Shown piece after piece: positions 32,495 through 41,634 of a stretch of DNA of 64,000 nt. How positions within the stretch are numbered: the first letter of the stretch is position 1; each line of letters starts with the position of its first letter. Made by a program: the position numbers and the translations under genes. The notes beneath the pieces are model-generated. The model was not told the origin of the DNA and made no database searches. It saw only the letters and a list, made by a program, of their open reading frames with translations. The DNA lies in assembly GCA_028278325.1 (NCBI GenBank), contig JANQEO010000425.1:38135-102134 (forward strand), written 5' to 3'. Source of the stretch: Candidatus Binatia bacterium. Lineage in GTDB: Bacteria; Desulfobacterota; Binatia; UBA1149; JAJCZL01.

Positions 32495-33907
32495 CTATGC
32501 AGAGCGGCAACATGGCTCCTCGTGGCAATTCCACCGCAATCTTACCCTGGAGCCGGTAGTTTCGCGGGCTAGGACGTCCGAGGCCACTCCCAGGCCGGGG
32601 ATCCAGATAGCCCGTTCTCCGGCTTCCAGGACGGGCCAGGAGCCGCGGCGACGGCGCTCGATGCGCAGATCCGTCATCACGTCCTGAACCTTGCGGCCTG
32701 ACCCCGGTGCGGCGTCCGGTAAGGATTCACCCTTATATATTGGCCTCAGCACAACGCACTCTTCCAACGCATTTCTGTCGAGGTCGATTTCCTGACTGTA
32801 AGGACTGGAAGCCACCGCGCAGGGCCCGGAGGGACACGGCTCGAATTCTATGCTCCAGCTGCCGTCGGGGGCATCCACCGTGCTGTTTTCCTCGAGACCG
32901 ACGGTCAGCCGGTAGGGTTCGTCCGAACCGGGCTCGCCCGAGGGCGGCACCACCCTCAGCGAGGAGTACTCGCGCACCACGATCACGCCGGGCAAGGAAA
33001 GTTCGCCGCTGCCTTCGTGCTGTCGGGTCATACGCTTGAGCTCGCGAAGATGGGAAGTCTCGACCGGCCCTTCCATTCCTCTCTCCTGGAGCCATCGTCT
33101 CAGCACGCGGTTTCGCAATGCTTCGGGGAGGTCGGCCAGGGCGATCAAGTCGAGGCGCTCGCCGGCTGCCGCGAACCGACGCCATCTCTCGGCCTGGTCT
33201 TCCAGGTAGGCGTCCTCGGCCGCCCACTGCTCTGCGTGAGACGGCAGGTTCTTGAGGCTGGCCTCACCGAAGCTGTCGCGAAGCACCGGAATCACCGTGT
33301 TGCGCAGCCGGTTGCGCGTGTAGTGCGGCATCGCGTTGGTCGGGTCTTCGCACCATCGGACGCCGCGTACCGCGAGGAAGTCCCGCAACCCCGCGCGGTT
33401 GAGATCGATCAAAGGCCTGACGATGTTGCCCCGAACCGCCGGGATGCCACCAAGCCCGAGCCGTCCGGCTCCCCGCAGGAAGCGCAACAGAATCGTTTCG
33501 ATCTGATCGTCTTCTGTGTGCCCGGTGCATATACGAGTGTGGCCCTGACGGGATGCGAGCTGCTGGAGCGCGTTGTAACGCTGTTCTCTAAGTTGCGCCT
33601 CGTCGCGTCCTCCGTCTTTCGCCAATCGTAGGAGTTCGAAGCCCGCGCCGGTACGCGCCGCCGCAGCGGTCACCAAGCGAATGTCTTGGTCGGTGTCGTC
33701 TCTTACACCGTGATCCACGTAGGCGGCGGTCATCGAATAGGCGAACTCGTCTCTCAACAGCGACACCAACTCGAGCATCGCTATGGAGTCGGATCCACCC
33801 GACACCGCGACCAGCAGGCTTTCTCCCCGCTCGAGGTCGAAGCTGTCCATGCGGCGACGCACGGACTCGAGAAGCTTGTAATGCTGGCGTGGGATGTTGG
33901 TTTCCAA
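32495..33907 (-). CDS. tilS: tRNA(Ile)-lysidine synthase
   Basis: TilS converts C34 of tRNA-Ile(CAU) to lysidine. The PP-loop is VAVSGGSDSIAML at about residues 33-45; HTEDDQIETILLRFLRG and NRLRNTVIPVL are conserved. The C-terminal TilS_C domain covers about 370-460. 470 residues. The start is probably TTG at 33907 (ETNIPRQHYKLL), as the helix before the PP-loop is conserved in the family. It heads the minus-strand array and is divergent from a secreted-protein gene only 28 bases away. Confidence 0.94.
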   Translation of the reverse strand: METNIPRQHYKLLESVRRRMDSFDLERGESLLVAVSGGSDSIAMLELVSLLRDEFAYSMTAAYVDHGVRDDTDQDIRLVTAAAARTGAGFELLRLAKDGGRDEAQLREQRYNALQQLASRQGHTRICTGHTEDDQIETILLRFLRGAGRLGLGGIPAVRGNIVRPLIDLNRAGLRDFLAVRGVRWCEDPTNAMPHYTRNRLRNTVIPVLRDSFGEASLKNLPSHAEQWAAEDAYLEDQAERWRRFAAAGERLDLIALADLPEALRNRVLRRWLQERGMEGPVETSHLRELKRMTRQHEGSGELSLPGVIVVREYSSLRVVPPSGEPGSDEPYRLTVGLEENSTVDAPDGSWSIEFEPCPSGPCAVASSPYSQEIDLDRNALEECVVLRPIYKGESLPDAAPGSGRKVQDVMTDLRIERRRRGSWPVLEAGERAIWIPGLGVASDVLARETTGSRVRLRWNCHEEPCCRSA

Positions 33908-33935
33908 GGCTCTTCGCCTTTGGCACTATCCGGCG

Positions 33936-34592
33936 ATGGGTTCTCGCTGCGGGCGCCGGGCCATGCCGTATTGTGCCGCCGCCTTGGGTCTCAATCTAAC
34001 GCTCGCGCCTGTGGCTATTCCGGCCTTCGCCCAGGCGCCTGCGCGCTCCGATGCCGCGGAGCCCCTACCCAAAGCCGAGGAACTCGCCAAGACCCTCGCC
34101 GCCACCAGTGAGGCCCACGGAACCGACTCGGTTGCCCTCCAGGCTGCCCTATTGGTCCACACGATCGCTGCCGGCGCCGTCGACGCGACCGAAGTCAGAG
34201 TCGCCGGACCGTCACCTACCGATTCAGAGCACTATCTGCGTTACGAACTCGAGACGGGTCTGATCTTCGATAGCGAATCGACGACCGATGAGAGCAGGCT
34301 GGCGAGGATCTGGTCTACCATCCTCATTCCATCGCTTGGGCGTCTCGAGACGGTCGAGATCAGACCCCCCGGTCTGGAGTTCGAGTTCCGCTACGGTCTT
34401 CAGAGTTTCGACCGCAACCACGACAATCGTGCCGATCCCCAGGCGCCCAGCGAGGCACTTGCGGCCACCGTCCGAATCAGCGGGGAAACATTGTCGGGTT
34501 TCGTCGGTAAAGCCGTCGGCCGTGTGGAGATCATCGAGTTGTGCCCGTCCAGTGAGACAGCTCTACCCGATCGGGGGGATGTCGTGCGTTGA
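33936..34592 (+). CDS. predicted secreted protein of unknown function
   Basis: From ATG at 33936 the protein has 218 residues. The N-terminus (basic GSRCGRR, hydrophobic AAALGLNLTLAPVAIPAFA, then AQAP) is a plausible signal peptide. The rest is mixed alpha/beta with no domain I recognise; LEFEFRYGLQSFDRNHDNRADP contains an EF-hand-like acidic loop. The frame also opens at 33894 and another ATG lies at 33963, so the start is uncertain. Its stop overlaps a TTGACA sequence, and another exported protein is encoded 82 bases downstream. Confidence 0.6.
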   Translation: MGSRCGRRAMPYCAAALGLNLTLAPVAIPAFAQAPARSDAAEPLPKAEELAKTLAATSEAHGTDSVALQAALLVHTIAAGAVDATEVRVAGPSPTDSEHYLRYELETGLIFDSESTTDESRLARIWSTILIPSLGRLETVEIRPPGLEFEFRYGLQSFDRNHDNRADPQAPSEALAATVRISGETLSGFVGKAVGRVEIIELCPSSETALPDRGDVVR

Positions 34593-34674
34593 CATACACT
34601 TAGTGCGTGTGGTCATGTGTGGAGGATTAGTTGTGGGGGATCGGGCCACTGACTTGCCCAAAGGAGTGTCACGT

Positions 34675-37671
34675 ATGGGAATCTTCCGCCGTCTGCCCTC
34701 GATCTTCACGGCCGCAACCTCACTCTTGCTGGTACTGTCAGCGTATTCCGCCGACGCCGCCACCAAAGATATCCTGACCTGCCAAAAGAAGGTCAACAAA
34801 GCCGCCCAAGCGCACCTAAAGAGCCTCCTGAACGCCAAAGCCAAATGCGTGGAGTCCTTGGTCTCGTGCAAGCTCGAAGAAGAAGCTGGCGGAGACACTT
34901 TCGCGGCATGCTCGACCAACGCTGTCGTCAAGTGCGAGAAGAAGATCAACAAGGCGATCGAGAAGAAGGCCCCCAAAATCAGCGCGACCCTCGTCGATAA
35001 ATGTCAGCTCACGGAAAGCCACAGGACGAGCAGGTTCGCCGGCCTCGGGTTCAGGAACCTCACGAGCTTCTGCGAGAACCTCTCTCCAGCCGAGTCCATC
35101 TACGGCAAAGCCGAACTTGGTTCCTGCGTGCAGAACGCGGTCACCTGCCGCACTGACGACATACTCGAGGAACTCATGCCGAGGGCCTACGAGGTCCTCG
35201 ACGAGGCCAACCTGCTCGCGACCCTAGACGCTGACAGCGTCCGCTGCCTCGACGTGCGCGCGCCCTCTCCTTCCGGCCCGGGAGACCCGGTAGACGATCT
35301 TCTGTCTTGCCAGAAAGCTTTGCGTGCAAACGGTGCCAAGACAGCCAAGATCCAGCAGAAGCGCCTGCTGACCTGCATGGACAGCCTGCTGCGCTGCGAG
35401 TTCATCGACGAGCGTCCCGACAACTCCGTCGGCTCGGACCAGATGGGATGTCTGGCCGATGCGGACGCCAAGTGCGACACGATGTTCGGCAAGATCTCTA
35501 CGCAACTTACCAAGCGCCAGACCAAGATCGACGACAAATGTTCGGCTGTTTCCGACGTAACTGATTTCGCCGCCCTCGGGTTCGGCATCACTTGCCCGGC
35601 GGCGACCGATTCAACCGATATTCGCGACTGTGCGACTGCCGGAGCCGATGAAGGTCTGGCGGCTGCGGTAGGCAGCATGGTGCCCCGCACCTGTCAGGTG
35701 CTCGGCGACGAAGGACGCTTAACCGGATATGAGGCTTCCTGTATCCCCTTTTGCGGTAACGGGGTGTTGGAAGACGGGGAGTCTTGTGACGACGGTAACC
35801 GCGATCCCCTCGATACTTGCACGAATTCTTGTGTTGCCGGACCGACGGATTTCACGACCGTCATCATCCCCAGCAGCGCAGCTCCGGCCAACACCCCTGA
35901 CGGAACGGCCGGTACCGCAGTCGCTCCCGGCAGCACCTTGGCGGCGCAGTTCGGCTCGACCATATTCGACCTGAACAACGCGACCTACAATCGTTACTTC
36001 GTACCGGGCGCCGGTGACCCGGATGCCGTGCTCATCCTTATCCCGGGATTCGCCGGAGGTGCTCAGAGCCTCAAGTACGTCGCTGAGAACCTCGTCGTTC
36101 GCGCCGATACGGACGGCTCCATCGTTCTCGAGGTCTGGCTCTATGACCGGCGCACCGACCAGCTCGAGGACGACGCCGGATTGATCCTCGCCGTGAGCGA
36201 GGCCGACCCGGTCCTGGCTCTGGATTGGCTGTTCGGTAGCGAGCTCGGTTTCACCCTGGATCCGCGTCTGAGCAGACGGGCAGGGTTTCACAGCACCGCC
36301 GATATCGCCTTCACTGCCAACTGGACGAGCAACGTCCTGATCCACGACATCGATGCCGTCGTCGATGCGGCGTCGGCCTTGCCCGGCTCTCCTGAGGTCT
36401 ATCTCGGCGGGCATTCCTTCGGCACCACCCTCACGGCGCGTTACGCGGCCACGGACCTCGATCCGGGGGCAGGCGTGACGGCCGGTTACAGTAAACTGAC
36501 CGGGCTTGTGTTGTTCGAAGGCGGCGGCGCTTCCTTGCCGGCCAGCCCGCCGACCGATGACGACCTCGACCTGATCATCGCCAAGGCTGACGGCGGTCTC
36601 TACAACGCCGTCATCAGCGGCGCAGCGAGTTGCGTCGACGGTACACCGTGCCCCGGCGGGGATGTCGATTGCGCCGCAGTGACGCTTCCGCCCGGCGCAC
36701 TGACCAACAAGTGCGTGGATCCCACCGAGTTGTTCCCCGGTGCTACGGTCAGCGCCTTTACCACGATTACCCCGGAGATCCATGCGGCCGGAGACGCCCT
36801 CGCCATCCAAGGCCGGCTCGACCCGGATGCACAGGTAATCGTACAACAGGACTTTTCCGGGCCGGATTCGTCGGCTGTCGACCTGGTGCCCGGTCTCGGG
36901 ATACTGACCCAGCTTCCCGACGGTTCGGCGGAAATGGGGCTGGGAGCGTTTCTCGACGATGAGTTCTCCCCGGTGGCAGCCTTCCGTGCATCTCTGGGCT
37001 ACTCGACCAACGGGAGCAACGTCAGCATTCCGTTGTTCCCCGGCGTCTTGATTCCCGCAGCCGCCACCCTGCCTGAGCCCTATCGCGTGTGGATACCTGC
37101 CCAGGAAGAGCAGCCGACCATCGCCGTGCCCGACAACGGCAGCCCCGGCTTCGATCCCAATCGTGAGAACGGGCAGGAGGTAGAGGCCACCTTCATGGAG
37201 ACCATGTTCGCGCTGTTGCGTTCGGGAGAGAACAACTTCGGTGACTGGTACTTTCCGTCGGCCGGTCTGAGCACTACCGGCACGTCGGTGTTCTCGAGCG
37301 GGCTGGACTCGACGCCGCTGTCGGTGACCCGCGGAAGACCCGACATCGAGAACCTCACCGAGGCCGCGGGAATCAACATCCCGATCATCGCGCTTGGCGG
37401 CACCAACGGACTGACTCCGACGCCGGGCTCCTTCAAGGGCTTTGCCGAGAGCATCGGCACCTGCACTGCCCCGACCTGCACCGGGACAACAGCCAGAGTG
37501 ATCACGCCGCTGAACGTACAGACCGTATACGGAGACGTCGACGGCGGCTATGAGGTGCATCTGAGCGAAGGCTACGCGCATCTAGACGTGGTGACGGCCG
37601 AGGACGATCCTGCCCACAACAACGTCTACGATCCGCTCATGGCGTTCCTGCTGCGCAACACGACACCGTAA
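34675..37671 (+). CDS. large secreted protein: two cysteine-helix repeats, Myxococcus-type Cys motif, lipase-like hydrolase
   Basis: The start is ATG at 34675, 9 bases after AAGGAG; the frame extends further upstream but without support. The 998 residues contain a signal peptide (1-28), then two tandem Cys/Lys-rich helical domains (about 34-191 and 212-345, each beginning D-I/L-L-S/T-C-Q-K and each with a FAALGF/FAGLGF segment), then CGNGVLEDGESCDDGN (about 360-388), a disulfide motif common in Myxococcota. From about 440 there is an alpha/beta hydrolase with VLILIPGFAGG and the nucleophile elbow GGHSFGTT (Ser near 581); the late EGYAHLDVV is a likely catalytic histidine region. Probably an exported esterase or lipase; substrate unknown. 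Confidence 0.8.
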   Translation: MGIFRRLPSIFTAATSLLLVLSAYSADAATKDILTCQKKVNKAAQAHLKSLLNAKAKCVESLVSCKLEEEAGGDTFAACSTNAVVKCEKKINKAIEKKAPKISATLVDKCQLTESHRTSRFAGLGFRNLTSFCENLSPAESIYGKAELGSCVQNAVTCRTDDILEELMPRAYEVLDEANLLATLDADSVRCLDVRAPSPSGPGDPVDDLLSCQKALRANGAKTAKIQQKRLLTCMDSLLRCEFIDERPDNSVGSDQMGCLADADAKCDTMFGKISTQLTKRQTKIDDKCSAVSDVTDFAALGFGITCPAATDSTDIRDCATAGADEGLAAAVGSMVPRTCQVLGDEGRLTGYEASCIPFCGNGVLEDGESCDDGNRDPLDTCTNSCVAGPTDFTTVIIPSSAAPANTPDGTAGTAVAPGSTLAAQFGSTIFDLNNATYNRYFVPGAGDPDAVLILIPGFAGGAQSLKYVAENLVVRADTDGSIVLEVWLYDRRTDQLEDDAGLILAVSEADPVLALDWLFGSELGFTLDPRLSRRAGFHSTADIAFTANWTSNVLIHDIDAVVDAASALPGSPEVYLGGHSFGTTLTARYAATDLDPGAGVTAGYSKLTGLVLFEGGGASLPASPPTDDDLDLIIAKADGGLYNAVISGAASCVDGTPCPGGDVDCAAVTLPPGALTNKCVDPTELFPGATVSAFTTITPEIHAAGDALAIQGRLDPDAQVIVQQDFSGPDSSAVDLVPGLGILTQLPDGSAEMGLGAFLDDEFSPVAAFRASLGYSTNGSNVSIPLFPGVLIPAAATLPEPYRVWIPAQEEQPTIAVPDNGSPGFDPNRENGQEVEATFMETMFALLRSGENNFGDWYFPSAGLSTTGTSVFSSGLDSTPLSVTRGRPDIENLTEAAGINIPIIALGGTNGLTPTPGSFKGFAESIGTCTAPTCTGTTARVITPLNVQTVYGDVDGGYEVHLSEGYAHLDVVTAEDDPAHNNVYDPLMAFLLRNTTP

Positions 37672-37685
37672 AGAACGTCGCGGTT

Positions 37686-37716
37686 CGGGGCCTCCCTTCT
37701 GCCGGGAGTTGCCCCG
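37686..37716. terminator. hairpin between convergent genes
   Basis: An inverted repeat of CGGGGC with GCCCCG, extended by CTCCC with GGGAG across a two-base bulge and a 7-base loop. It lies between the stop of the secreted hydrolase gene and the stop of the convergent RND gene, where a bidirectional terminator would be expected. Neither strand has a clear T-run after the stem, so it may not be a classical intrinsic terminator. Confidence 0.45.
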
Positions 37717-37730
37717 GGCCGTTGACGAGA

Positions 37731-40115
37731 CTAGGCGTCGGGTGCCCGCTGCCGCTTCGACATCAGCACGACGAGTGCCGGCGTCAATGCGATGTCTGCC
37801 AGGAAAGCTACGAAGAGCGCGAAGGCGGTCACCACACCGAAGCTGCTCAAGTTGCGCATATAGGCGAGCAGGTAGGTCGAGTAGGCGCAGCAGAGTATCA
37901 GCGTGGTGAAAAACAGGGCTTGCCCCGTGGTCGCCAGTGTCTCCCGAACCGCCAAGATAGGATCGCCGGTGCGCTCGTATTCCAGACTGTAGCCGTTCAT
38001 GAAGTGTATGGTGTCGTCGACCGCAAGGCCGATGATGATGCTGCCGACCAGGAGAGAAAACGCGTCCAAGGACAGTCCCATCCACCCCATGAGCCCGAGA
38101 GCCATGATCACCGGGAACACGTTGGGCACCATGGCGAGAAGCCCGAGCTTCCAGCGGCCGAGCAGGACTATCATGAGCGGGGTTACCGCAATCAGTGCCA
38201 GCACGTAGGCTCTGGCCATACTGTAGATGACCGCCGTCACCGTGCGTGTGAGTAATGGAACGCGTCCGGTCGCGATGATGTTCACATCGGGCCCGACAAG
38301 GGCCTGGTGCTTCGGCACCAAGGTCTCTATGAAGCCGCCGAACTGGGTGGCGTCGAGCCACGGCACACGCATTGTCATGCGAGCCGTCTCGTACTCGTAG
38401 TCGGTCAGGTCCTCGAGGTCGTCGCTTCCGCTCAACTCGAACAGCAAGAGTTCCTGGGCCGTCAGCTCCCGCGTGTCAGGTAAGACGTAGTGATCTTGGC
38501 GGTTCTCGTTGAGAGCCCGGTTTATCTCTTTGAGTACGTCGACCAACGAGATCGTCTTGACGATACTCAGCTCGGCGGCACCCCTTGCATGCCGCGGCCC
38601 TCGGTGGTCCGCATTCAATGCGGCCGCCTTTTCGAGTTGTCTGAGGAAACCGGGTTCCTGAACCCCGTTCGATCCCGGCGTTTCGTATAGAAACTCGATC
38701 GTGACCACGCCACCGAGCCTGTCGTTCAAGTGCTCCGTGGAAACGCGAAACGGATCCGAGGCGGGAAACCATCGCACGGGATCGTGGGCGAATCCCAGGG
38801 CAGCGATGCCGGCAAACGCGATGAGCAGTATGACGCCTGCGATCCCGAGTACGGTCCAGGGACGCGAAGCCGACCACTCCCCGGTTCCGACCGATATCCG
38901 CTCCAGCAGCTCGATGCGGCGCTGAGCGGCAGGGTCTTTCTTCTCGGGAAGGATGATCAGCGCTGCCGGGAGGACGGTAACCGTGAAGAGGAAGGCCAGC
39001 ATGACACCCAACGGAAGTAGGATTCCGACGTTGGCTACCGGCGCGAGTTCTCCGGTCAGGAAGGAAGCCATCGCCGCTGCCGTCGTCAGGCTCGTCATCA
39101 ACACGGCCGTGCCGGCATGCTCGAAAGCTCCGGTCATGGCGTCGATCTTGGCGTCGCCGCGCCTGCGGCGTTGGCAATAGATCGCAAGGATGTGGACAGA
39201 GTCGCCCACGCCGATGGCCAAAAGGGAGACCGGTACGATCTGTGTCGGCATCTGGTAAGGGATATCGAGCAACGGCATGAGGCCGAGGGTGCCGGTGGTC
39301 GCCATGATGACGACGACGAGCGGGATCAGGACTGCGCGCACGCGGCTGAAGAGGAGATAGAGGACCAGGCTAATGACGGCCAGGAGCGGGCCGACCAGGC
39401 GTGGGGCGTCGTCTATGATGCGAAATGCAACGCGGTCGGCCAGCAAAGGCATGCCCGCCACGAACAGACGGAACTCGGGCCCTTCATGACGGGCCATGAC
39501 GTCGTAGACCGCGTCGATGATGTCGCGATGCTCGGGGCCGTCGAGATAGCGAAGTATGGGTCGGCCATCTTCGCCTATCCCCTCCTGTACGAAAGTATCG
39601 AGTTCGACCTCGACCGTACTGAGGCGCCCGTCGGGCGTCACCAGGGTGTTGATGTAGAGTGGGTTGGAATAGACCCTCTCTTTGAGCTCGACCAGGTCTT
39701 CGGCGGTGCGCGGCATCTCTTCGACGAGGTCTTCGACGAGAAGTTGGTCGGCTTCGCCTCGCGTCCAGCGCGCATTGATCATGCTGGTTATTTCATCGAG
39801 GTGAGGCACGGAGGTCTCTAGCTCCTCGTGGAAGGCGCTCAGGCGTTCGAGGAATGCGTGGGTGAAAAGATCAGGGGTCTCGATGCCGATGATGATGGCG
39901 TCGTCACGGCCGAAGCGCGCGCGAAAGTCATTGTACGCGATCAGAATGGGATCGTCGTCATGCAGAAACCCCTCTGTCGTGGTATCCATGGTCATGGCGG
40001 GCAATTGAGCGGCCAGACAAGCCCATGCAGCTACCGTTACCAGTAGCACCGGCCACGGGTGCGCGGCGACAAAGCCGCCCCAGGATCGAAAGCCGCGCGC
40101 AACAGTGAGTCTCAT
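37731..40115 (-). CDS. RND superfamily exporter (MMPL/HpnN-like)
   Basis: A 794-residue polytopic protein with two similar halves, each a membrane helix, a large extracytoplasmic loop and five further helices (first block about 210-390, second about 610-785). Conserved segments include LLAIGVGDSVHILAIYCQRR and SIIIGLAVDDTIHFMNGYSLE, the paired GD/DD-containing helices of proton-driven RND proteins. It fits the 'predicted exporters of the RND superfamily' that move lipids or hopanoids. No membrane-fusion partner is encoded next to it. Substrate unknown. Confidence 0.88.
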   Translation of the reverse strand: MRLTVARGFRSWGGFVAAHPWPVLLVTVAAWACLAAQLPAMTMDTTTEGFLHDDDPILIAYNDFRARFGRDDAIIIGIETPDLFTHAFLERLSAFHEELETSVPHLDEITSMINARWTRGEADQLLVEDLVEEMPRTAEDLVELKERVYSNPLYINTLVTPDGRLSTVEVELDTFVQEGIGEDGRPILRYLDGPEHRDIIDAVYDVMARHEGPEFRLFVAGMPLLADRVAFRIIDDAPRLVGPLLAVISLVLYLLFSRVRAVLIPLVVVIMATTGTLGLMPLLDIPYQMPTQIVPVSLLAIGVGDSVHILAIYCQRRRRGDAKIDAMTGAFEHAGTAVLMTSLTTAAAMASFLTGELAPVANVGILLPLGVMLAFLFTVTVLPAALIILPEKKDPAAQRRIELLERISVGTGEWSASRPWTVLGIAGVILLIAFAGIAALGFAHDPVRWFPASDPFRVSTEHLNDRLGGVVTIEFLYETPGSNGVQEPGFLRQLEKAAALNADHRGPRHARGAAELSIVKTISLVDVLKEINRALNENRQDHYVLPDTRELTAQELLLFELSGSDDLEDLTDYEYETARMTMRVPWLDATQFGGFIETLVPKHQALVGPDVNIIATGRVPLLTRTVTAVIYSMARAYVLALIAVTPLMIVLLGRWKLGLLAMVPNVFPVIMALGLMGWMGLSLDAFSLLVGSIIIGLAVDDTIHFMNGYSLEYERTGDPILAVRETLATTGQALFFTTLILCCAYSTYLLAYMRNLSSFGVVTAFALFVAFLADIALTPALVVLMSKRQRAPDA

Positions 40116-40230
40116 CGTCTGGTCTTAAAACCGATGACCATGCTCGGCTGAGCATTGCCCTTGCTGCAGACTTTGTCGCGTCTGGCTGGCGCTTTGGCAA
40201 GCTCGGCCGTTCTCTTCATAGTCGTAGCCC

Positions 40231-41622
40231 ATGTCCACCGCCCCTGACACCCGGCTGCCGGCAGCTGTCAGAATCGCATACGGCGCTCCAGCCTTTGCGC
40301 TGGCGGCGATTGGAATCCCGATCTACGTCTACTTGCCGAAGTTCTACACGGACGTCGTGGGCGTCAGTGTCGGTGCCGTCGGCGCCATACTTCTGGCAGC
40401 CCGCCTCTTCGACGCCGTCACCGATCCGCTGATCGGCTCGATCTCGGACCGCACGCGCACGCGCATAGGACGCCGGCGCCCCTACCTTCTCGGGGCGGCG
40501 CCGCCACTGGCACTGACCCTGTATATGGTTTTCTCGCCTCCGCCGGTCACCGTCGAGTTGGCAACCTGGTGGTTCGCTGCCGGCGTTTTCGCCGTGTTCC
40601 TGTTCTGGACCATCATCGTGGTGCCCTACGAGGCTCTGGGCCCCGAACTGTCTTTCGACTACGACGAGCGCACCAGCCTGCTCGGGCTCCGAGACGGGCT
40701 GTTGCTCGCGGGCACCCTGGTAGCCGCGAGCTCTCCGGCCCTGGTTTCTTACATCGGAGGCTACGGCAGCGACCCACAGAGCCAGAGGGCGCTGTTCAGC
40801 ACCCTGGCCATCATGTACGCGCCCTTGATCCTGCTGACCGTGTTGGTGTGCGTCGTCAGCGTATCGGAACTGCCTTCGCGGCCCGCAGAGCCTATAGGCT
40901 TGAGCTTCGGGCGTTTTCGTGAACTGCTGGGCAACCGCCCTTTCGCCGTACTGTTGGTCGCGTATACCGTTGCCGCCTTCGGCAGCAACCTGCCGGCTAC
41001 GCTCATCCTTTATTACGTCAACTACGTCCTGGAGTCCGAACGGGCCAATCTCTTCTTGCTGATCTACTTCGTTACCGGCGTAGGCTTCTTGCCGTTGTGG
41101 GTGTTTGCCGCACGCCGAGCGGAGAAAAAGACCGTCTACCTGGCCTCGATGATCCTCAATACCGGAGCCTTCATGGGGGTGTACTTCCTGGGCCGTGGCG
41201 ATGAGATCGCTTATGGGGTGCTGGTCTTCCTGTCAGGAATCGGCTTCGGCGCCACCATCGCCATCCCCTCGGCAATGCAGGCCGATGTCATCGACTACGA
41301 TGAACTGCGCAGCGGGCAGCGTCGCGAAGGTCAGTACGTGGGTGTTTGGTCGATAGCGCGCAAGCTGGCCGCGGCGGTAGGCGTTGGCGCGAGCCTCTGG
41401 CTCCTCGATCTGGTCGGCTATGTCCCCAATGTCGAGCAGTCCGAGCCCGTCCGCCACGCGCTTCGCCTGATGTATGCGATGGTCCCGAGCCTGTGTAATC
41501 TGCTTTCGATCTTCGTCGTCATGGCTTACCCAATCAGCCGGGCCAAGCATCGGCAGATTCTCGAGGCGATAGAGGCACGCAAGCGCGGCGAACCGTTGGT
41601 GGACCCCCTGGCCACAACCTGA
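40231..41622 (+). CDS. MFS transporter, glycoside-pentoside-hexuronide (GPH) type
   Basis: 463 residues with about 12 membrane helices. The loop after helix 2 reads DPLIGSISDRTRTRIGRRRPYLLGAAPP, the hallmark of the GPH/melibiose-symporter group, and FWTIIVVPYEALGPELS is also conserved there. Members import sugars or other solutes with Na+ or H+; several deltaproteobacterial ones carry unknown substrates. It is divergent from the RND gene with 115 bases between them, and converges on the next gene. Confidence 0.87.
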   Translation: MSTAPDTRLPAAVRIAYGAPAFALAAIGIPIYVYLPKFYTDVVGVSVGAVGAILLAARLFDAVTDPLIGSISDRTRTRIGRRRPYLLGAAPPLALTLYMVFSPPPVTVELATWWFAAGVFAVFLFWTIIVVPYEALGPELSFDYDERTSLLGLRDGLLLAGTLVAASSPALVSYIGGYGSDPQSQRALFSTLAIMYAPLILLTVLVCVVSVSELPSRPAEPIGLSFGRFRELLGNRPFAVLLVAYTVAAFGSNLPATLILYYVNYVLESERANLFLLIYFVTGVGFLPLWVFAARRAEKKTVYLASMILNTGAFMGVYFLGRGDEIAYGVLVFLSGIGFGATIAIPSAMQADVIDYDELRSGQRREGQYVGVWSIARKLAAAVGVGASLWLLDLVGYVPNVEQSEPVRHALRLMYAMVPSLCNLLSIFVVMAYPISRAKHRQILEAIEARKRGEPLVDPLATT

Positions 41623-41634
41623 AGCTTTGCTTCA
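41620..41634. terminator. short hairpin spanning two convergent stop codons
   Basis: TGAAGC and GCTTCA are separated by TTT and cover the TGA of the transporter gene and reach the stop of the convergent membrane-protein gene. The stem has 6 base pairs and there is no U-run, so termination activity is doubtful. Confidence 0.3.

Noticed and set aside
34589..34618. TTGACA ahead of the secreted hydrolase gene as a promoter
   Set aside because: The -35 box is perfect, but no -10-like hexamer is found at 16-18 bases and the box overlaps the stop of the upstream gene.
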